A stretch of 64,000 nt of DNA from Frateuria flava (GTDB taxonomy: Bacteria > Pseudomonadota > Gammaproteobacteria > Xanthomonadales > Rhodanobacteraceae), in contig NZ_JAGJRS010000022.1 of the NCBI RefSeq assembly GCF_017837635.1, positions 1 through 64,000 on the forward strand, in the 5' to 3' direction. Made by a program: the position numbers and the translations under genes. Positions 32,062 to 44,151 of this stretch are shown in pieces (position 1 is the first letter of the stretch; every line of letters starts with the position of its first letter). A model generated the notes under the pieces. The model did not search any database. It was given only the letters and a program-made list of their open reading frames with translations, and was not told where the DNA came from.

Positions 32062-32254
32062 GTGAGCTCTCCAGGAAAGGAAGGTTCGACATCGGGGCGC
32101 AGACCAGCATATCAAGTGCATCGGTTTCATCAGGCCGGAGCTGTGCGAAGCGCACTCGTCCGCCTCCTCTCGCTTCCGGGATCGAAGTGAGGCCACCCTG
32201 GGACGCAACTTCCTGCTTGCGCTACTTCACGGCCCGATTTGCGAGAATGGGCCG

Positions 32255-32926
32255 ATGAGCACGCCCGAGCACGGTCTTGCCCCCGCCGATCCGACCGACA
32301 GCGCCGCGGCCGGGCGATTGCATGCCTCGTCCCCCCGGCTGGTGATCTGCGAGCACTGCGACACGGTGCATCGCGGCCACGCGCTGGCGCCGGGCGAGGC
32401 CATGCGCTGCGTGCGTTGCGATGCGCTACTAGCGCGCTACCACGTGCTCAACGCCGACGGCATGCTGGCGCTGGTGCTCACGGCGCTGATCGTGTTCCTG
32501 ATCGCCAACGTGTGGCCGGTGGTCACCCTGGGCCTGGGTTCGCAGCAGAGCAGCACCACGCTGTGGGGCACGATCGTGATGATGTGGGAGCAGGGTGCGC
32601 AGCTGGTCGCTGTGGTCGCCGCGGCGACGCTGTTCTTCTTTCCCCTCAACAAGATGTTGATGCTGGGCTGGGTGCTGTTCTTCGCCCGCGAGGGCCGCCG
32701 TGCGCCCGGCTTCGCGTCGATCATGAAGACGCTGTACTACCTGCAGCCGTGGACGATGAGCGAGGTTTTCGTGCTCGGTGCCATCGTCTCGATCGTCAAG
32801 GCGCGTGCCTACTTCGACGTTCAGCCGGACCCGGGCATCTGGGCCTACGGCGTGTTGATGCTGCTGATCACGGTGTTCTCGGGGATCGACCTGCGCTCGC
32901 TGTGGGACGTGACGGAGGACGCGTGA
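32255..32926 (+). CDS. pqiA: PqiA family protein, first half
   Basis: 223 residues. Corresponds to one of the two repeats of E. coli PqiA/LetA, inner-membrane partner of an MCE lipid-transport system. The N-terminal zinc ribbon (CEHCDTVHRG ... CVRCDALL) is followed by four transmembrane segments, with DGMLALVLTALIVFLIANVWPV and YYLQPWTMSEVFVLGAIVSI. Its stop overlaps the GTG of the second half, so the two should be made together as a split PqiA. Confidence 0.88.
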   Translation: MSTPEHGLAPADPTDSAAAGRLHASSPRLVICEHCDTVHRGHALAPGEAMRCVRCDALLARYHVLNADGMLALVLTALIVFLIANVWPVVTLGLGSQQSSTTLWGTIVMMWEQGAQLVAVVAAATLFFFPLNKMLMLGWVLFFAREGRRAPGFASIMKTLYYLQPWTMSEVFVLGAIVSIVKARAYFDVQPDPGIWAYGVLMLLITVFSGIDLRSLWDVTEDA

Positions 32927-33540
32927 CGGCCCCGCGCGCGCAGGAGCTGGGCATCATCGGCTGCCATGTTTGCGGTCTGGTCTGCCGTGCGCCTGCCAGC
33001 GATGATGCGGCCTGCCCGCGCTGCGGCGCTGCGCTGCACCGGCGCAGGCGAAACAGCATCGCGCGCACCTGGGCGTTGCTGGTCGCGGCGTTCATCCTCT
33101 ACATCCCGGCCAACGTGTTGCCGATCATGCGCACGGTGAGCCTGGGCGACGTGGACGACAACACCATCATCAGCGGCGTGGTGGAGCTGTGGATCAAGGG
33201 TTCGCCGAGCCTGGCGGTGATCGTGTTCACCGCCTCGATCGTGGTGCCGATGACCAAGTTCCTCGTGCTGGGGACCTTGCTGGCCAGCACGCAGCGCCAC
33301 AGCCGCTGGGCGCTGCGCCAGCGCGCCAGGCTGTACCGTGCGGTGGAGTTCATCGGCTACTGGTCGATGCTGGACGTGTTCGTGGTGGCGCTGCTCACTG
33401 CGCTGGTGCGCTTCGGTTTCCTCAGCCAGGTCGAGCCGCTGCCGGGCGTGGTGTTCTTCGGCCTGACCGTGGTACTTACGATGTTTGCCTCCATGAGTTT
33501 CGACCCCCGATTGATGTGGGACCTATCCGACGATGACTGA
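32923..33540 (+). CDS. pqiA: PqiA family protein, second half
   Basis: 205 residues. Second PqiA/LetA repeat as a separate gene: zinc ribbon CHVCGLVCRAPASDDAACPRCG, then four helices with LLVAAFILYIPANVLPIM and YWSMLDVFVVALLTALVRFG. The GTG start at 32923 overlaps the previous stop by four bases, and its own end overlaps pqiB by eight, so the whole set is tightly coupled. Confidence 0.88.
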   Translation: MTAPRAQELGIIGCHVCGLVCRAPASDDAACPRCGAALHRRRRNSIARTWALLVAAFILYIPANVLPIMRTVSLGDVDDNTIISGVVELWIKGSPSLAVIVFTASIVVPMTKFLVLGTLLASTQRHSRWALRQRARLYRAVEFIGYWSMLDVFVVALLTALVRFGFLSQVEPLPGVVFFGLTVVLTMFASMSFDPRLMWDLSDDD

Positions 33541-35197
33541 GCCGACCCCGCGCGAGGACTTGCCCGAGCCGGTGGTGCGCAAGCACCGCTTCAGCCTTTC
33601 GCTGATCTGGCTGGTACCGGTGCTGGCCGCGCTGGTCGGCCTGTCGCTGGTGGTGCATGCCTGGCTGCAGGCAGGGCCGCAGATCACCATCACTTTCCAG
33701 ACCGCCGAAGGCCTGGAGTCCGGCAAGACGCCGGTCAAGTACAAGAACGTGGTGATCGGCAAGGTCACCAGCCTGGAGCTCACCGACGACCGCGAGCGGG
33801 TGCGCGTGACGGTAGCGCTCAACAAGAGTGCCGCCAGCTTCGCCACCAGGGGCACGCGCTACTGGGTGGTGCGCCCGCGCATCGGCCTGGGCGGCGTGTC
33901 GGGCGTGGATACGCTGCTCTCGGGCGCCTTCATCGGCGCCGACGTGGGTGGTTCGCAGGACGAGCAATACGAGTTCAAGGGGCTGGAGTCGCCGCCGGCG
34001 GTGCTGCTGGGCGCGCCGGGCAAGAGCTACGTGCTGCATACGGATGATCTGGGCTCGCTGGATATCGGGTCGCCGGTTTACTACCGGCGCATCCAGGTCG
34101 GCCGCGTGGTGTCCTATGCGCTGGACAAGGACGGCAAGGGCGTGTCCCTGCACATCTTCGTCGATGGTCCCAACGACCGTTACGTCACCCGCGACACGCG
34201 CTTCTGGAACGCCAGTGGCGTCGACGTTTCGCTCGGTGCCAATGGACTGAAGCTCAATACGCAGTCGCTGGCGACCGTCATCGCCGGTGGCGTCGCCTTT
34301 GCCGAGCCCAAGGGCCCGCACGACAGCGCGCCCGCCGCCGAGGACGCGGACTTCGCGCTGTTCGACGACGAGACCACCGCGCTGTCGCCGCCCGATGGCC
34401 CGCCGCGCTATATCCGCATGCGCTTCAACCAGTCGCTGCGCGGGCTGGCGGTGGATGCACCGGTGGAGTTCCTGGGCGTCAACATCGGCAAGGTGGTGTC
34501 GATCAACCTCGACTATGACGCCCGCGGCGAGCGTTTCCCGCTCAACGTGGGTGCGGTGATCTACCCGCAACGGCTGGGCCAGGCCTACGAGAAGCTGGCC
34601 GCGCAGGCGGGCATGAAGGACGGCCGCGTCGACCTGGGGCGCATGTTCGGCCCGCTGGTCGCCCGCGGCCTGCGCGCGCAGGCGCGCACCGGCAACCTGC
34701 TGACCGGGCAGCTCTACATCGCGCTGGATTTCGTGCCCAAGACGCCCAAGGCGCACTTCGACATGGCCGCGACGCCGATCGAGCTGCCCACCGCCCCCGG
34801 CAGCTTCGACAAGTTGCAGGAGCAACTGGCAGACATCGTCACCAAGGTGCAGAAGATTCCGTTCGACAGCATCGGACACAATCTCAACGCAACGCTGGCG
34901 GACCTGGACCGCACGCTCAAGCAGGTCAACACCGGGGTGCTGCCCGAGCTCAGGGGCACGCTCAAGGGTGCGCAGCGCACGCTGGGCAGCGCCGACAATG
35001 CGTTGTCGGCCGATTCCCCGCTGCAGCAGAACCTGGGCAGCACGCTGGGCGAGCTGCAGCGCATGGCCCGTTCGCTGCGAGCGCTGACCGACTACCTGGG
35101 CGTGCATCCGGAGGCGCTGATCCGCGGCCGGCCGGACGATCCGCCGCCCGCGCCCGAGCGCAACCACCCGCCCGCACGGCAAGGGAGCAAGCCATGA
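33533..35197 (+). CDS. pqiB: MCE-domain protein PqiB
   Basis: 554 residues (E. coli PqiB 546). One N-terminal transmembrane anchor (about 22-45) and three MCE domains beginning near GPQITITFQTAEGLESGKT, GKSYVLHTDDLGSLDIGSPV and PRYIRMRFNQSLRGLAVDAPVEF. A C-terminal coiled region (about 435-530) follows. In E. coli PqiB forms a hexameric tube that carries lipids across the periplasm between inner and outer membrane. It overlaps both neighbours. Confidence 0.95.
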   Translation: MTEPTPREDLPEPVVRKHRFSLSLIWLVPVLAALVGLSLVVHAWLQAGPQITITFQTAEGLESGKTPVKYKNVVIGKVTSLELTDDRERVRVTVALNKSAASFATRGTRYWVVRPRIGLGGVSGVDTLLSGAFIGADVGGSQDEQYEFKGLESPPAVLLGAPGKSYVLHTDDLGSLDIGSPVYYRRIQVGRVVSYALDKDGKGVSLHIFVDGPNDRYVTRDTRFWNASGVDVSLGANGLKLNTQSLATVIAGGVAFAEPKGPHDSAPAAEDADFALFDDETTALSPPDGPPRYIRMRFNQSLRGLAVDAPVEFLGVNIGKVVSINLDYDARGERFPLNVGAVIYPQRLGQAYEKLAAQAGMKDGRVDLGRMFGPLVARGLRAQARTGNLLTGQLYIALDFVPKTPKAHFDMAATPIELPTAPGSFDKLQEQLADIVTKVQKIPFDSIGHNLNATLADLDRTLKQVNTGVLPELRGTLKGAQRTLGSADNALSADSPLQQNLGSTLGELQRMARSLRALTDYLGVHPEALIRGRPDDPPPAPERNHPPARQGSKP

Positions 35198-35790
35198 TCC
35201 GCACGCGATTCCTGCTGGCCGCCGCGCTGGCCCTGGGGCTGGCCGCCTGCGCCTCCGAGCCGGCGCGCTACTACACGCTGCTGGCCCCGGCCCCGGCCGA
35301 GGCGGGCACGGCCAGCCCCGCCCCGTTCAACTTCGAATTGATGCCGGTGGGCATCCCGGCGCAGGTCGACCAGCCGCAACTGGTGATCCGCCAGGGTGGG
35401 CAGGGCGTGGCGCCGCTGTCGGGCCAACGCTGGATCGCGCCGCTCGCCGACGAGGTGCGCGCAGCGCTGTCGGCCGACCTTGCCAAGGCGCTGCACGCCC
35501 AGGACGCCACGGGTTTGCCCAGTGGCGGCAAGCCCCGGCTGCGCATCAAGGTCGACCTGCGCCGCTTCGATTCGGCGCCAGGCGACTACGCGCTGGTGGA
35601 CGCCGCCTGGAGCGTGCGCCAACTGCAGGGCGACGCCATGCTCGCCTGCACCAGCCAGTTCCGCGAGCCGGTCGGGGCCGGCTACGACGCGCTGGTCGAA
35701 GGTCACCAGCGTGCGCTGGCGAGGCTTGCCGGAGCGATCGCCCAGGTCGCCGGGCCGGTCGCGGCCGGCCAGTCGCCCGCCTGTCCGTAA
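35194..35790 (+). CDS. pqiC: outer-membrane lipoprotein PqiC
   Basis: 198 residues. Lipoprotein signal with lipobox LAAC-A near residue 19, then ARYYTLLAPAPAEA, the usual opening of PqiC/DUF330 proteins. It is the outer-membrane end of the PqiB tube. The ATG overlaps the pqiB stop by four bases. It ends the operon; R2 repeats follow. Confidence 0.92.
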   Translation: MIRTRFLLAAALALGLAACASEPARYYTLLAPAPAEAGTASPAPFNFELMPVGIPAQVDQPQLVIRQGGQGVAPLSGQRWIAPLADEVRAALSADLAKALHAQDATGLPSGGKPRLRIKVDLRRFDSAPGDYALVDAAWSVRQLQGDAMLACTSQFREPVGAGYDALVEGHQRALARLAGAIAQVAGPVAAGQSPACP

Positions 35791-35808
35791 GCCCATCGGT
35801 CCAAAGGC

Positions 35809-35977
35809 GCCCCCATCCGCCTGTCGGCACCTTCCCCCGCGTTCGCGGGGGAAGGCTCGGTAACGTGGCAATGCGCCATGGTCCTTAGCGAAGCTCGGGG
35901 GGCGGGGCGACGCACCATGGTCCTTCCCCCGTTCACGGGGGAAGGTGCCCGAAGGGCGGATGGGGGAGACCTTGCGA
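35809..35977. repeat. dispersed palindromic repeat, family R2 (two hairpins)
   Basis: CCCCCATCCGCCTGTCGGCA at the left, GGTGCCCGAAGGGCGGATGG at the right, with two CTTCCCCC hairpins between. It fills more than half of the 306-bp gap between pqiC and leuS. Confidence 0.85.
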
Positions 35978-36030
35978 CAGACCCACCACGCCACCGTTCC
36001 CGTCTTGGCTCCAGGCGGGCGCTGGGCTAG

Positions 36031-38844
<2,814 letters not shown>

Positions 38845-38848
38845 GCCC

Positions 38849-39379
38849 ATGAACCGTCTGTTCCGAGCCTCGCTGCTGCTGTGCACCCTCGCGCTGTCGG
38901 CGTGCGGCTTCCACTTGCGCCAGAGCGCCGCGCTGCCGACCTCGATGCAGCGCATGCACCTGACCGTGAGCGGCGGCGGCAGCCTGCAGCGCGACCTGGC
39001 CCGTGCGCTGGAGGATTCCGGCGTCACGGTCGAGGACCAGGGTGGCGAAGGCATCGCCGAGTTGAAGATCCCCGTCGCCGCGTTCAACACAGACACCCTG
39101 AGCGTCAGCGGCGGCGCCCGCGTGACGGAATACAGCGTGCACTATCAGGTCCGCTTCGAGGTCGATGACAGCAACGGACGGCCGCTGGTGGCGCAACAGC
39201 GCATCGACATGTCGCGTGACTTCAGCTACGACGCGCTCAACACCGTGGGCACCAACGCGCAGGTCGAAGAGATCCGCCGCAGCCTCAACGACGACATGGT
39301 GCAGGCGATCCTGTTCCGCCTGCAGGCCGCCGGTCGCCACCCGGTGGCCGCACCCGCCGCGGCGTCCAGCGCCGGCTGA
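38849..39379 (+). CDS. lptE: LPS assembly lipoprotein LptE
   Basis: 176 residues. Lipoprotein with lipobox LSAC-G near residue 16, then FHLRQSAALPTSMQRMHL as in LptE. It plugs the LptD barrel at the outer membrane and is needed for LPS insertion. The Ala/Pro-rich C-terminal tail is family-variable. It lies between leuS and holA, the usual order in gammaproteobacteria. Confidence 0.94.
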   Translation: MNRLFRASLLLCTLALSACGFHLRQSAALPTSMQRMHLTVSGGGSLQRDLARALEDSGVTVEDQGGEGIAELKIPVAAFNTDTLSVSGGARVTEYSVHYQVRFEVDDSNGRPLVAQQRIDMSRDFSYDALNTVGTNAQVEEIRRSLNDDMVQAILFRLQAAGRHPVAAPAAASSAG

Positions 39380-39380
39380 C

Positions 39381-40391
39381 ATGCCGCTGTCTTCCGCCCA
39401 GTGGAACAAGGTGCTGGCATCCGACCGTCTGGCGCCGGTGTATCTGCTCGCGGGCGAGGAATTGCTGGTGCTCGAAGCGGCCGACGCGTTGCGTGCGCGC
39501 GCCCGTGACCTGGGCTATACCGAACGCGAGGTGCTCGAAGCGGGCCAGCATTTCGACTGGGACGACCTGGCGCGTTCGGCCGCCGGTATGTCGCTGTTCG
39601 CCAGCCGCCGCCTGCTCGACCTGCGCCTGCCGACCGGCCGGCCGGGCGTGGAGGGCGCCAAGGCGATCACCGCGTTCTGCGCCAATCCGCCACCGGACGT
39701 GACCCTGCTGATCACCGCGGTGGAATGGAGCAACAAGCACGAGGGCGCGTGGACCAGACAGGTCGACGCGGCCGGCGTGCTGGCCGTGTTCAACGCACCC
39801 AGGCCGCAGGAATGGGCGTCATGGATCGGCGCTCGGCTGGCTTCGCGCGGGCTCGCCGCCACCCCCGACGCCGCCGCACTGCTGGCCGAACGCGTCGAGG
39901 GCAACCTGCTTGCCGCGGCGCAGGAGATCGACAAGCTGGTCGTGTTGCATGGCAGCGGCCGCATCGACGCGGCCGAGATGGAAAACCTGGTGGCCGACAG
40001 CGCCCGCTACGACGCCTTCAAGCTCACCGACGCGGCCTTTGCCGGCGACGGCGGCCGCGCCTTGCGCATCCTGGCTGGCCTGCGTGGCGAGGGCGAGGAC
40101 CTGATCCCGCTGATGGGCTGGCTGGTCAACCAGTTGCAGCTCGCGCTGCGCCTGGCCAACGCGCGCGACTTCGCGCAGCAGGCGCGTGCCGAACGGCTGT
40201 GGCCGGCGCGCGAGCAACTCTTCCGCAAGGCCCTGCGCCGCGCCCCGCGCGAACACTGGCTGGCCTGCCTGGCCCGCGCCTCGCGCATCGACCGCATGGC
40301 CAAGGGCCGCGAGTGGGGTGAACCGTGGCTGGAGGCCGAGCGCCTGATCGCCGCCATCGCCGAGCCGCGCGCCGCCGCGGCGCTGGGATGA
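39381..40391 (+). CDS. holA: DNA polymerase III delta subunit
   Basis: 336 residues. Clamp-loader subunit that opens the beta clamp. It begins PLSSAQWNKVLASDRLAPVYLLAGEELLVLEAADALR, contains AVEWSNKHEGAWTRQVDAAG and RVEGNLLAAAQEIDKLVVLH, and has the C-terminal helical domain LNQLQLALRLAN-type. The start at 39381 is one base after the lptE stop. Its frame is open upstream through lptE but that part is not homologous. Confidence 0.94.
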   Translation: MPLSSAQWNKVLASDRLAPVYLLAGEELLVLEAADALRARARDLGYTEREVLEAGQHFDWDDLARSAAGMSLFASRRLLDLRLPTGRPGVEGAKAITAFCANPPPDVTLLITAVEWSNKHEGAWTRQVDAAGVLAVFNAPRPQEWASWIGARLASRGLAATPDAAALLAERVEGNLLAAAQEIDKLVVLHGSGRIDAAEMENLVADSARYDAFKLTDAAFAGDGGRALRILAGLRGEGEDLIPLMGWLVNQLQLALRLANARDFAQQARAERLWPAREQLFRKALRRAPREHWLACLARASRIDRMAKGREWGEPWLEAERLIAAIAEPRAAAALG

Positions 40392-40399
40392 GCCCGCGC

Positions 40400-40700
40400 T
40401 TCGCGCCCACTCCCCCTCGGGGAGAGGGCTGGGGTGAGCGGACGGGGCGCGCGGCATGGTCCGTTCCTGCCAGGCAGCCAAGCCCCGGACCCGCGAGCTC
40501 CCGCGGCGCTGGTCCGAGCGCGAACCTTGCGCCCTCTCCCCTCCGGGGAGAGGGCCGGGGTGAGGGGCCGGGGCTCGCGGAATGGCCCGCTCTTGCCAGG
40601 CAGCCAAGCCCCAGACCGGCGAGCTCCCGCGGCGCTGGGTCGAGCGCGAACCTTGCTCCCTCTCCCTTCCGGGGAGAGGGCCGGGGTGAGGGGCCGGGGC
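40400..40700. repeat. cluster of three R3 palindromes
   Basis: The 418-bp gap between holA and nadD holds three CTCTCCCC/GGGGAGAG hairpins joined by near-identical 115-bp spacers containing GGGGTGAGGGGCCGGGGC and CTTGCCAGGCAGCCAAGCC. This is a local tandem amplification, like the 61-840 array. The last 110 bp before nadD show nothing further. Confidence 0.82.
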
Positions 40701-40809
40701 GCGCGGTGACGTCGATTCGTGCCCCGCGCCAGGACCGAATCGCCCGCCCGGTGGCCGCCTCGACGCGGCTTGACCCGTCATCGCGCAGGGAAGAGGAAGC
40801 AGAAGCGCC

Positions 40810-41460
40810 ATGCGTCCGCTAGCCATCCTCGGCGGCACCTTCGACCCCATCCACATCGCCCACCTGGCGGTGGCGTGGGAGGCATCCGAATTGCTGGACG
40901 CCGAGGTGCGCCTGATGCCGGCCGCGGTGCCGCCGCACCGCCCGCCACCGATCGCCGACGCCACCACCCGCGTGGCCATGCTGCGCGCGGCGCTGGGCGG
41001 GCAGGACCGGCTCGGCCTGGATACCCGCGAGCTGGCGCGGGGCGGCCCGTCCTACACCATCGACACCCTCGCCGAACTGCGCGCCCAAGAGGGCGACCGG
41101 CCGATCGTGCTGCTGCTGGGTGCCGACGCTTTCGCCGGTTTGCCGGGCTGGCACCACTGGCACGCGCTGTTCGAGGCCGCGCATATCGGCGTGCTCTCGC
41201 GCCCGGGCGCGCTTCGCAACTGGCCGCCCGAGCTGGTCGACGAAGTGGAAGCACGCCAGGTGGCCGACCTACGCGAACTGCACGCGCAGCCGTCGGGGAA
41301 GCTTGTCGAACTGGACGTGACGCCGCTCGACATCTCGGCCACCCGCATCCGCGCCCTGCTGGCCGCCGGTCGCGACCCGCGCTACCTGTTGCCCGAGGCC
41401 TTGTTCGATGATCCGGCGCTGCTGGCGCCCTACCGCGAGCACGATTTCCAGCCACGGTAG
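40810..41460 (+). CDS. nadD: nicotinate-nucleotide adenylyltransferase
   Basis: 216 residues. It adenylates nicotinate mononucleotide in NAD synthesis. The nucleotide-binding motif is GGTFDPIHIAHL (8-19), then PHRPPP, and the C-terminal SATRIRALLAAGRD corresponds to ISSTxIR. In most relatives rsfS and rlmH follow at once; here they lie 6.1 kb away. Confidence 0.96.
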   Translation: MRPLAILGGTFDPIHIAHLAVAWEASELLDAEVRLMPAAVPPHRPPPIADATTRVAMLRAALGGQDRLGLDTRELARGGPSYTIDTLAELRAQEGDRPIVLLLGADAFAGLPGWHHWHALFEAAHIGVLSRPGALRNWPPELVDEVEARQVADLRELHAQPSGKLVELDVTPLDISATRIRALLAAGRDPRYLLPEALFDDPALLAPYREHDFQPR

Positions 41461-41555
41461 CCTTGGGCAGCATGGTGCGGTAGGTCGCATGGTGACCGCG
41501 TCGCCGGTTGCCCTGGTGGGACGGTCCGACGCGTTCCGACTGTTCTGAGGCGACC

Positions 41556-41729
41556 ATGCTTCGGACCCGGAGCAGCGCGACGCTGATCGAAGGGACCCGC
41601 GAGGCGGCGCACGAGCCCGGCTGCTCGAGGATGCACTGGCAGATGCACGAGCGCGACGCCACGCCCGTGACCCTTGACGACAGGCTCACAGAACGCGGGC
41701 GGTTCGTCGTCTACCGCCCGCACATGTAA
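41556..41729 (+). CDS. possible small protein, unrecognised
   Basis: 57 residues. An ATG with GAGGCGACC just upstream opens a short frame rich in Arg and Thr (MLRTRSSATLIEGTREAAH...). No family is recognised. It lies in the 276-bp gap between nadD and msrB, at the left junction of the inserted segment. It may be chance. Confidence 0.25.
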   Translation: MLRTRSSATLIEGTREAAHEPGCSRMHWQMHERDATPVTLDDRLTERGRFVVYRPHM

Positions 41730-41736
41730 CGCCCGA

Positions 41737-42345
41737 TCAGCCGATTCGCGGCACGAAGCGCAGCGCCACCGAATTCATGCAGTAGCGCAGCCCGGTCGGC
41801 TCGGGGCCGTCGGTGAAGACGTGGCCCAGGTGGCTGTCGCAGCCGGCACAACTGATGGCCGTGCGCGTCCAGCCGAACATGCGGTCGGTGCTCTCGATGA
41901 TGTTCTGCTTCGCGATCGGCTGCCAGAAACTGGGCCAGCCGGTGCCCGAGTCGAATTCGGTGGCAGCGTCGTACAGCGCCGTGTCGCAGGCCAGGCAACG
42001 GAACAGGCCGGGCACCGGCGGCCGCTCGTGCGGCCCGCTGAAAGCGCGCTCCGTGCCATTGCGGCGCATCACGTAGTACGAGGCCTCCGGCAGGCGCTCG
42101 CGCCACTGCGCATCGGTCAGCACCAGCTTGCGCACGTGGCAGGGACCGAGGCGATGGCCGTCGTCGGCGAAACACTCCAGCAACAGGTCCGTGCCGTTCG
42201 CGGCAACCGGCGCGGCGGGCGCGGAGCGGGCGGACAGTCGCGGGATCAGCACGCCGCCGCCCACCGCGGCGAGCGCGCCGCCGGTGAGCGCGGCGCCCAG
42301 GAAACGACGCCGTTCCATGGCAACGATGTCGTTGGTACGTGACAT
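41737..42345 (-). CDS. msrB: Tat-exported peptide-methionine (R)-S-oxide reductase MsrB
   Basis: 202 residues. It reduces methionine-R-sulfoxide in proteins. A twin-arginine signal ERRRFLGAALTGGALAAVGG shows export to the periplasm. The zinc cysteines are C117, C120, C166 and C169 and the catalytic cysteine is C189 in RYCMNSVALRF, with GTGWPSFWQP before it. The start could also be the Met ten codons in, at 42318. It follows dipZ by 16 bp in one operon, which could supply it with electrons. Confidence 0.93.
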   Translation of the reverse strand: MSRTNDIVAMERRRFLGAALTGGALAAVGGGVLIPRLSARSAPAAPVAANGTDLLLECFADDGHRLGPCHVRKLVLTDAQWRERLPEASYYVMRRNGTERAFSGPHERPPVPGLFRCLACDTALYDAATEFDSGTGWPSFWQPIAKQNIIESTDRMFGWTRTAISCAGCDSHLGHVFTDGPEPTGLRYCMNSVALRFVPRIG

Positions 42346-42361
42346 GGCGACCTCCAGGGGA

Positions 42362-44080
42362 TCAGCCGAAAGTGAAGGCGTACGCGCGCACGCCCGGGTC
42401 CAGGAAGGTGATCTCGAACAGTCGCTCGCCGCTGCCGTGCTGCTGCCGCACGAGCTGGTACAGGCGCTGCTCGGTGACGGTGCCGTAGCCGTCGGCGTCC
42501 ACGTCGATGCCGTGGTCCGCGCCGGGCGGCTTGCCGTCGAGCGTGACGCGAAAGCGCACCGGCTTGCCGTCGGCGCCGGGGCCGAGCACCAGATGCAGGT
42601 CGCGACCGCGGAAGCGGTAGACGATGCGTCCGCCGGCGCGCTCGAGCTGTGCGTTCTCGGCGTGCACGGTCCAGCGACCGTCCAGCGACCACTGGCCTGG
42701 CAGCAGCGTGGCCGGCGCGTGGTAGTCCCAGGCGTCGTCGTGGGCCACCTGGCCGCCGGCGAAGTGCGCCGCACGGGCATAGCCGACGTAGGTTTCGGGC
42801 GAGCGCATGGGGTCGCCCGAGCCGGCCGCCTGCGCGCCGCGGCTGCCGGGCTGCACGTAGCCGCCGGGGAGGTCGTGATAACCGGCTTCGGCGAGCAACT
42901 GGCGGAGGGTGTCCTCGCTCTGCGCGTAGTCGCCCTCGCCGAAATGGTGCGCGCGGATGTTGCCTTTCGCATCGATGAAGTAGTGCGCCGGCCAGTACTG
43001 GTTGTCGAAGCCCTTCCAGATGGCGTAGTCGTTGTCGAGCGCGACCGGGTAATCCACGCCCAGTTCCTTCACCGCACGCGCCACGTTGCCCGGTTCCTTC
43101 TCGAAGGCGAACTCTGGCGCGTGCACGCCGATCACCACCAGGCCGTGGTCCTTGTACTTGTCGTACCAGCCGCGCACGTAGGGCAGGGAGCGCAGGCAGT
43201 TGATGCAGGAATAGGTCCAGAAATCGACCAGCACGACCTTGCCGCGCAGTGCTTCGCGGGTGAGCGGCGGCGTGTTGAGCCAGCCGGTGGCGCCGGCCAG
43301 CGACGGCATCTCGCCCTCCACCGGCAGTGGCGCGCCGGCCGCGTGCACCGGCTCCGGCGCGGGCGGCGGGCGGGCGGCGTCCAGCAGCTTCTGCTCGAGC
43401 CCGCCGGTGTTGGCGAGCGCCACGCGGGTCAGCAGGCCGGTATCCAGCCCCAGCGCGATCGCCGCCACGCCGGCCAGCACCAGCACGCCAAGCGCGCGGC
43501 GCACCCACTCGCCCGCGCCCAGCGAGCGCTTCATCAAGGCGAACACTTGGCCGCCGATCAGCAATGCCAGCGCAAGCGACGTGGCCGCCCCGGCCGCGTA
43601 GGTGAGCAGCAGCAGCGTGGTCTGCACGCTGGCGCCGTTGAGCGCCGCGCCGGTCAGCAGCAGGCCGAGGATCGGTCCGGCGCACGGCGCCCACAGCAGG
43701 CCGGTGGCGATACCCAGCCCGGCGGCGGACCACACCGAGCCCTCGCTGTCGGCGCGTTGCGAGAGCCGGTTGCCCAGCGCCACGAACGGCCGGGTCATCA
43801 ATTCGGCAATCCGGGTCGAGAGCAGGGTAAGCCCCAGCAACGCCAGCACCACCAGCGCGACGAGGCGGCCGTACTGGTTGGCGCGCACGGCCCAGCCGCC
43901 GCCGACGGCCGCCAGCGTGGCGACCAGCGCAAAGGTCAGCGCCATGCCCAGCAGCATCGGCAGGCCGTTGCGCGCGAACGGCCGGTCCGCGCGTGCGAAC
44001 ACGAACGGCAGCACCGGCAGGATGCAGGGGCTCAGGATGGTCAGCACGCCGCCCAGGTAGGCGAGGATCAGTAACAGCAT
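42362..44080 (-). CDS. dipZ: DipZ-type thiol-disulfide electron carrier
   Basis: 572 residues. An N-terminal CcdA/DsbD-like membrane domain (about 1-215, six helices) carries cysteines C19 in LSPCILPVLPF and C133 in LWAPCAGPILG. A periplasmic thioredoxin-like domain (about 255-410) has WTYSCINCLRSLP with C292 and C295. A C-terminal beta-rich domain (about 440-572) is typical of DipZ. It passes reducing power from the cytosol to the periplasm. The MsrB partner gene follows 16 bp downstream. A GTAACC-N16-CGAA element lies upstream. Confidence 0.92.
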   Translation of the reverse strand: MLLLILAYLGGVLTILSPCILPVLPFVFARADRPFARNGLPMLLGMALTFALVATLAAVGGGWAVRANQYGRLVALVVLALLGLTLLSTRIAELMTRPFVALGNRLSQRADSEGSVWSAAGLGIATGLLWAPCAGPILGLLLTGAALNGASVQTTLLLLTYAAGAATSLALALLIGGQVFALMKRSLGAGEWVRRALGVLVLAGVAAIALGLDTGLLTRVALANTGGLEQKLLDAARPPPAPEPVHAAGAPLPVEGEMPSLAGATGWLNTPPLTREALRGKVVLVDFWTYSCINCLRSLPYVRGWYDKYKDHGLVVIGVHAPEFAFEKEPGNVARAVKELGVDYPVALDNDYAIWKGFDNQYWPAHYFIDAKGNIRAHHFGEGDYAQSEDTLRQLLAEAGYHDLPGGYVQPGSRGAQAAGSGDPMRSPETYVGYARAAHFAGGQVAHDDAWDYHAPATLLPGQWSLDGRWTVHAENAQLERAGGRIVYRFRGRDLHLVLGPGADGKPVRFRVTLDGKPPGADHGIDVDADGYGTVTEQRLYQLVRQQHGSGERLFEITFLDPGVRAYAFTFG

Positions 44081-44111
44081 GGGGTGGATTTCCAAGGAGG
44101 AATGCCGGTGA

Positions 44112-44137
44112 TTCGATCGCCAGACGGCGGCGGTTAC
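44112..44137 (-). promoter_or_regulatory. putative ECF sigma-F promoter of dipZ-msrB
   Basis: Minus strand GTAACC (44137-44132), 16 bases, then CGAA (44115-44112). Identical in both boxes and spacing to the element before the divergent sigma gene. It is 31 bp before the dipZ ATG, fitting a short leader. Confidence 0.75.
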
Positions 44138-44151
44138 ATCCGGCCAGGGGT

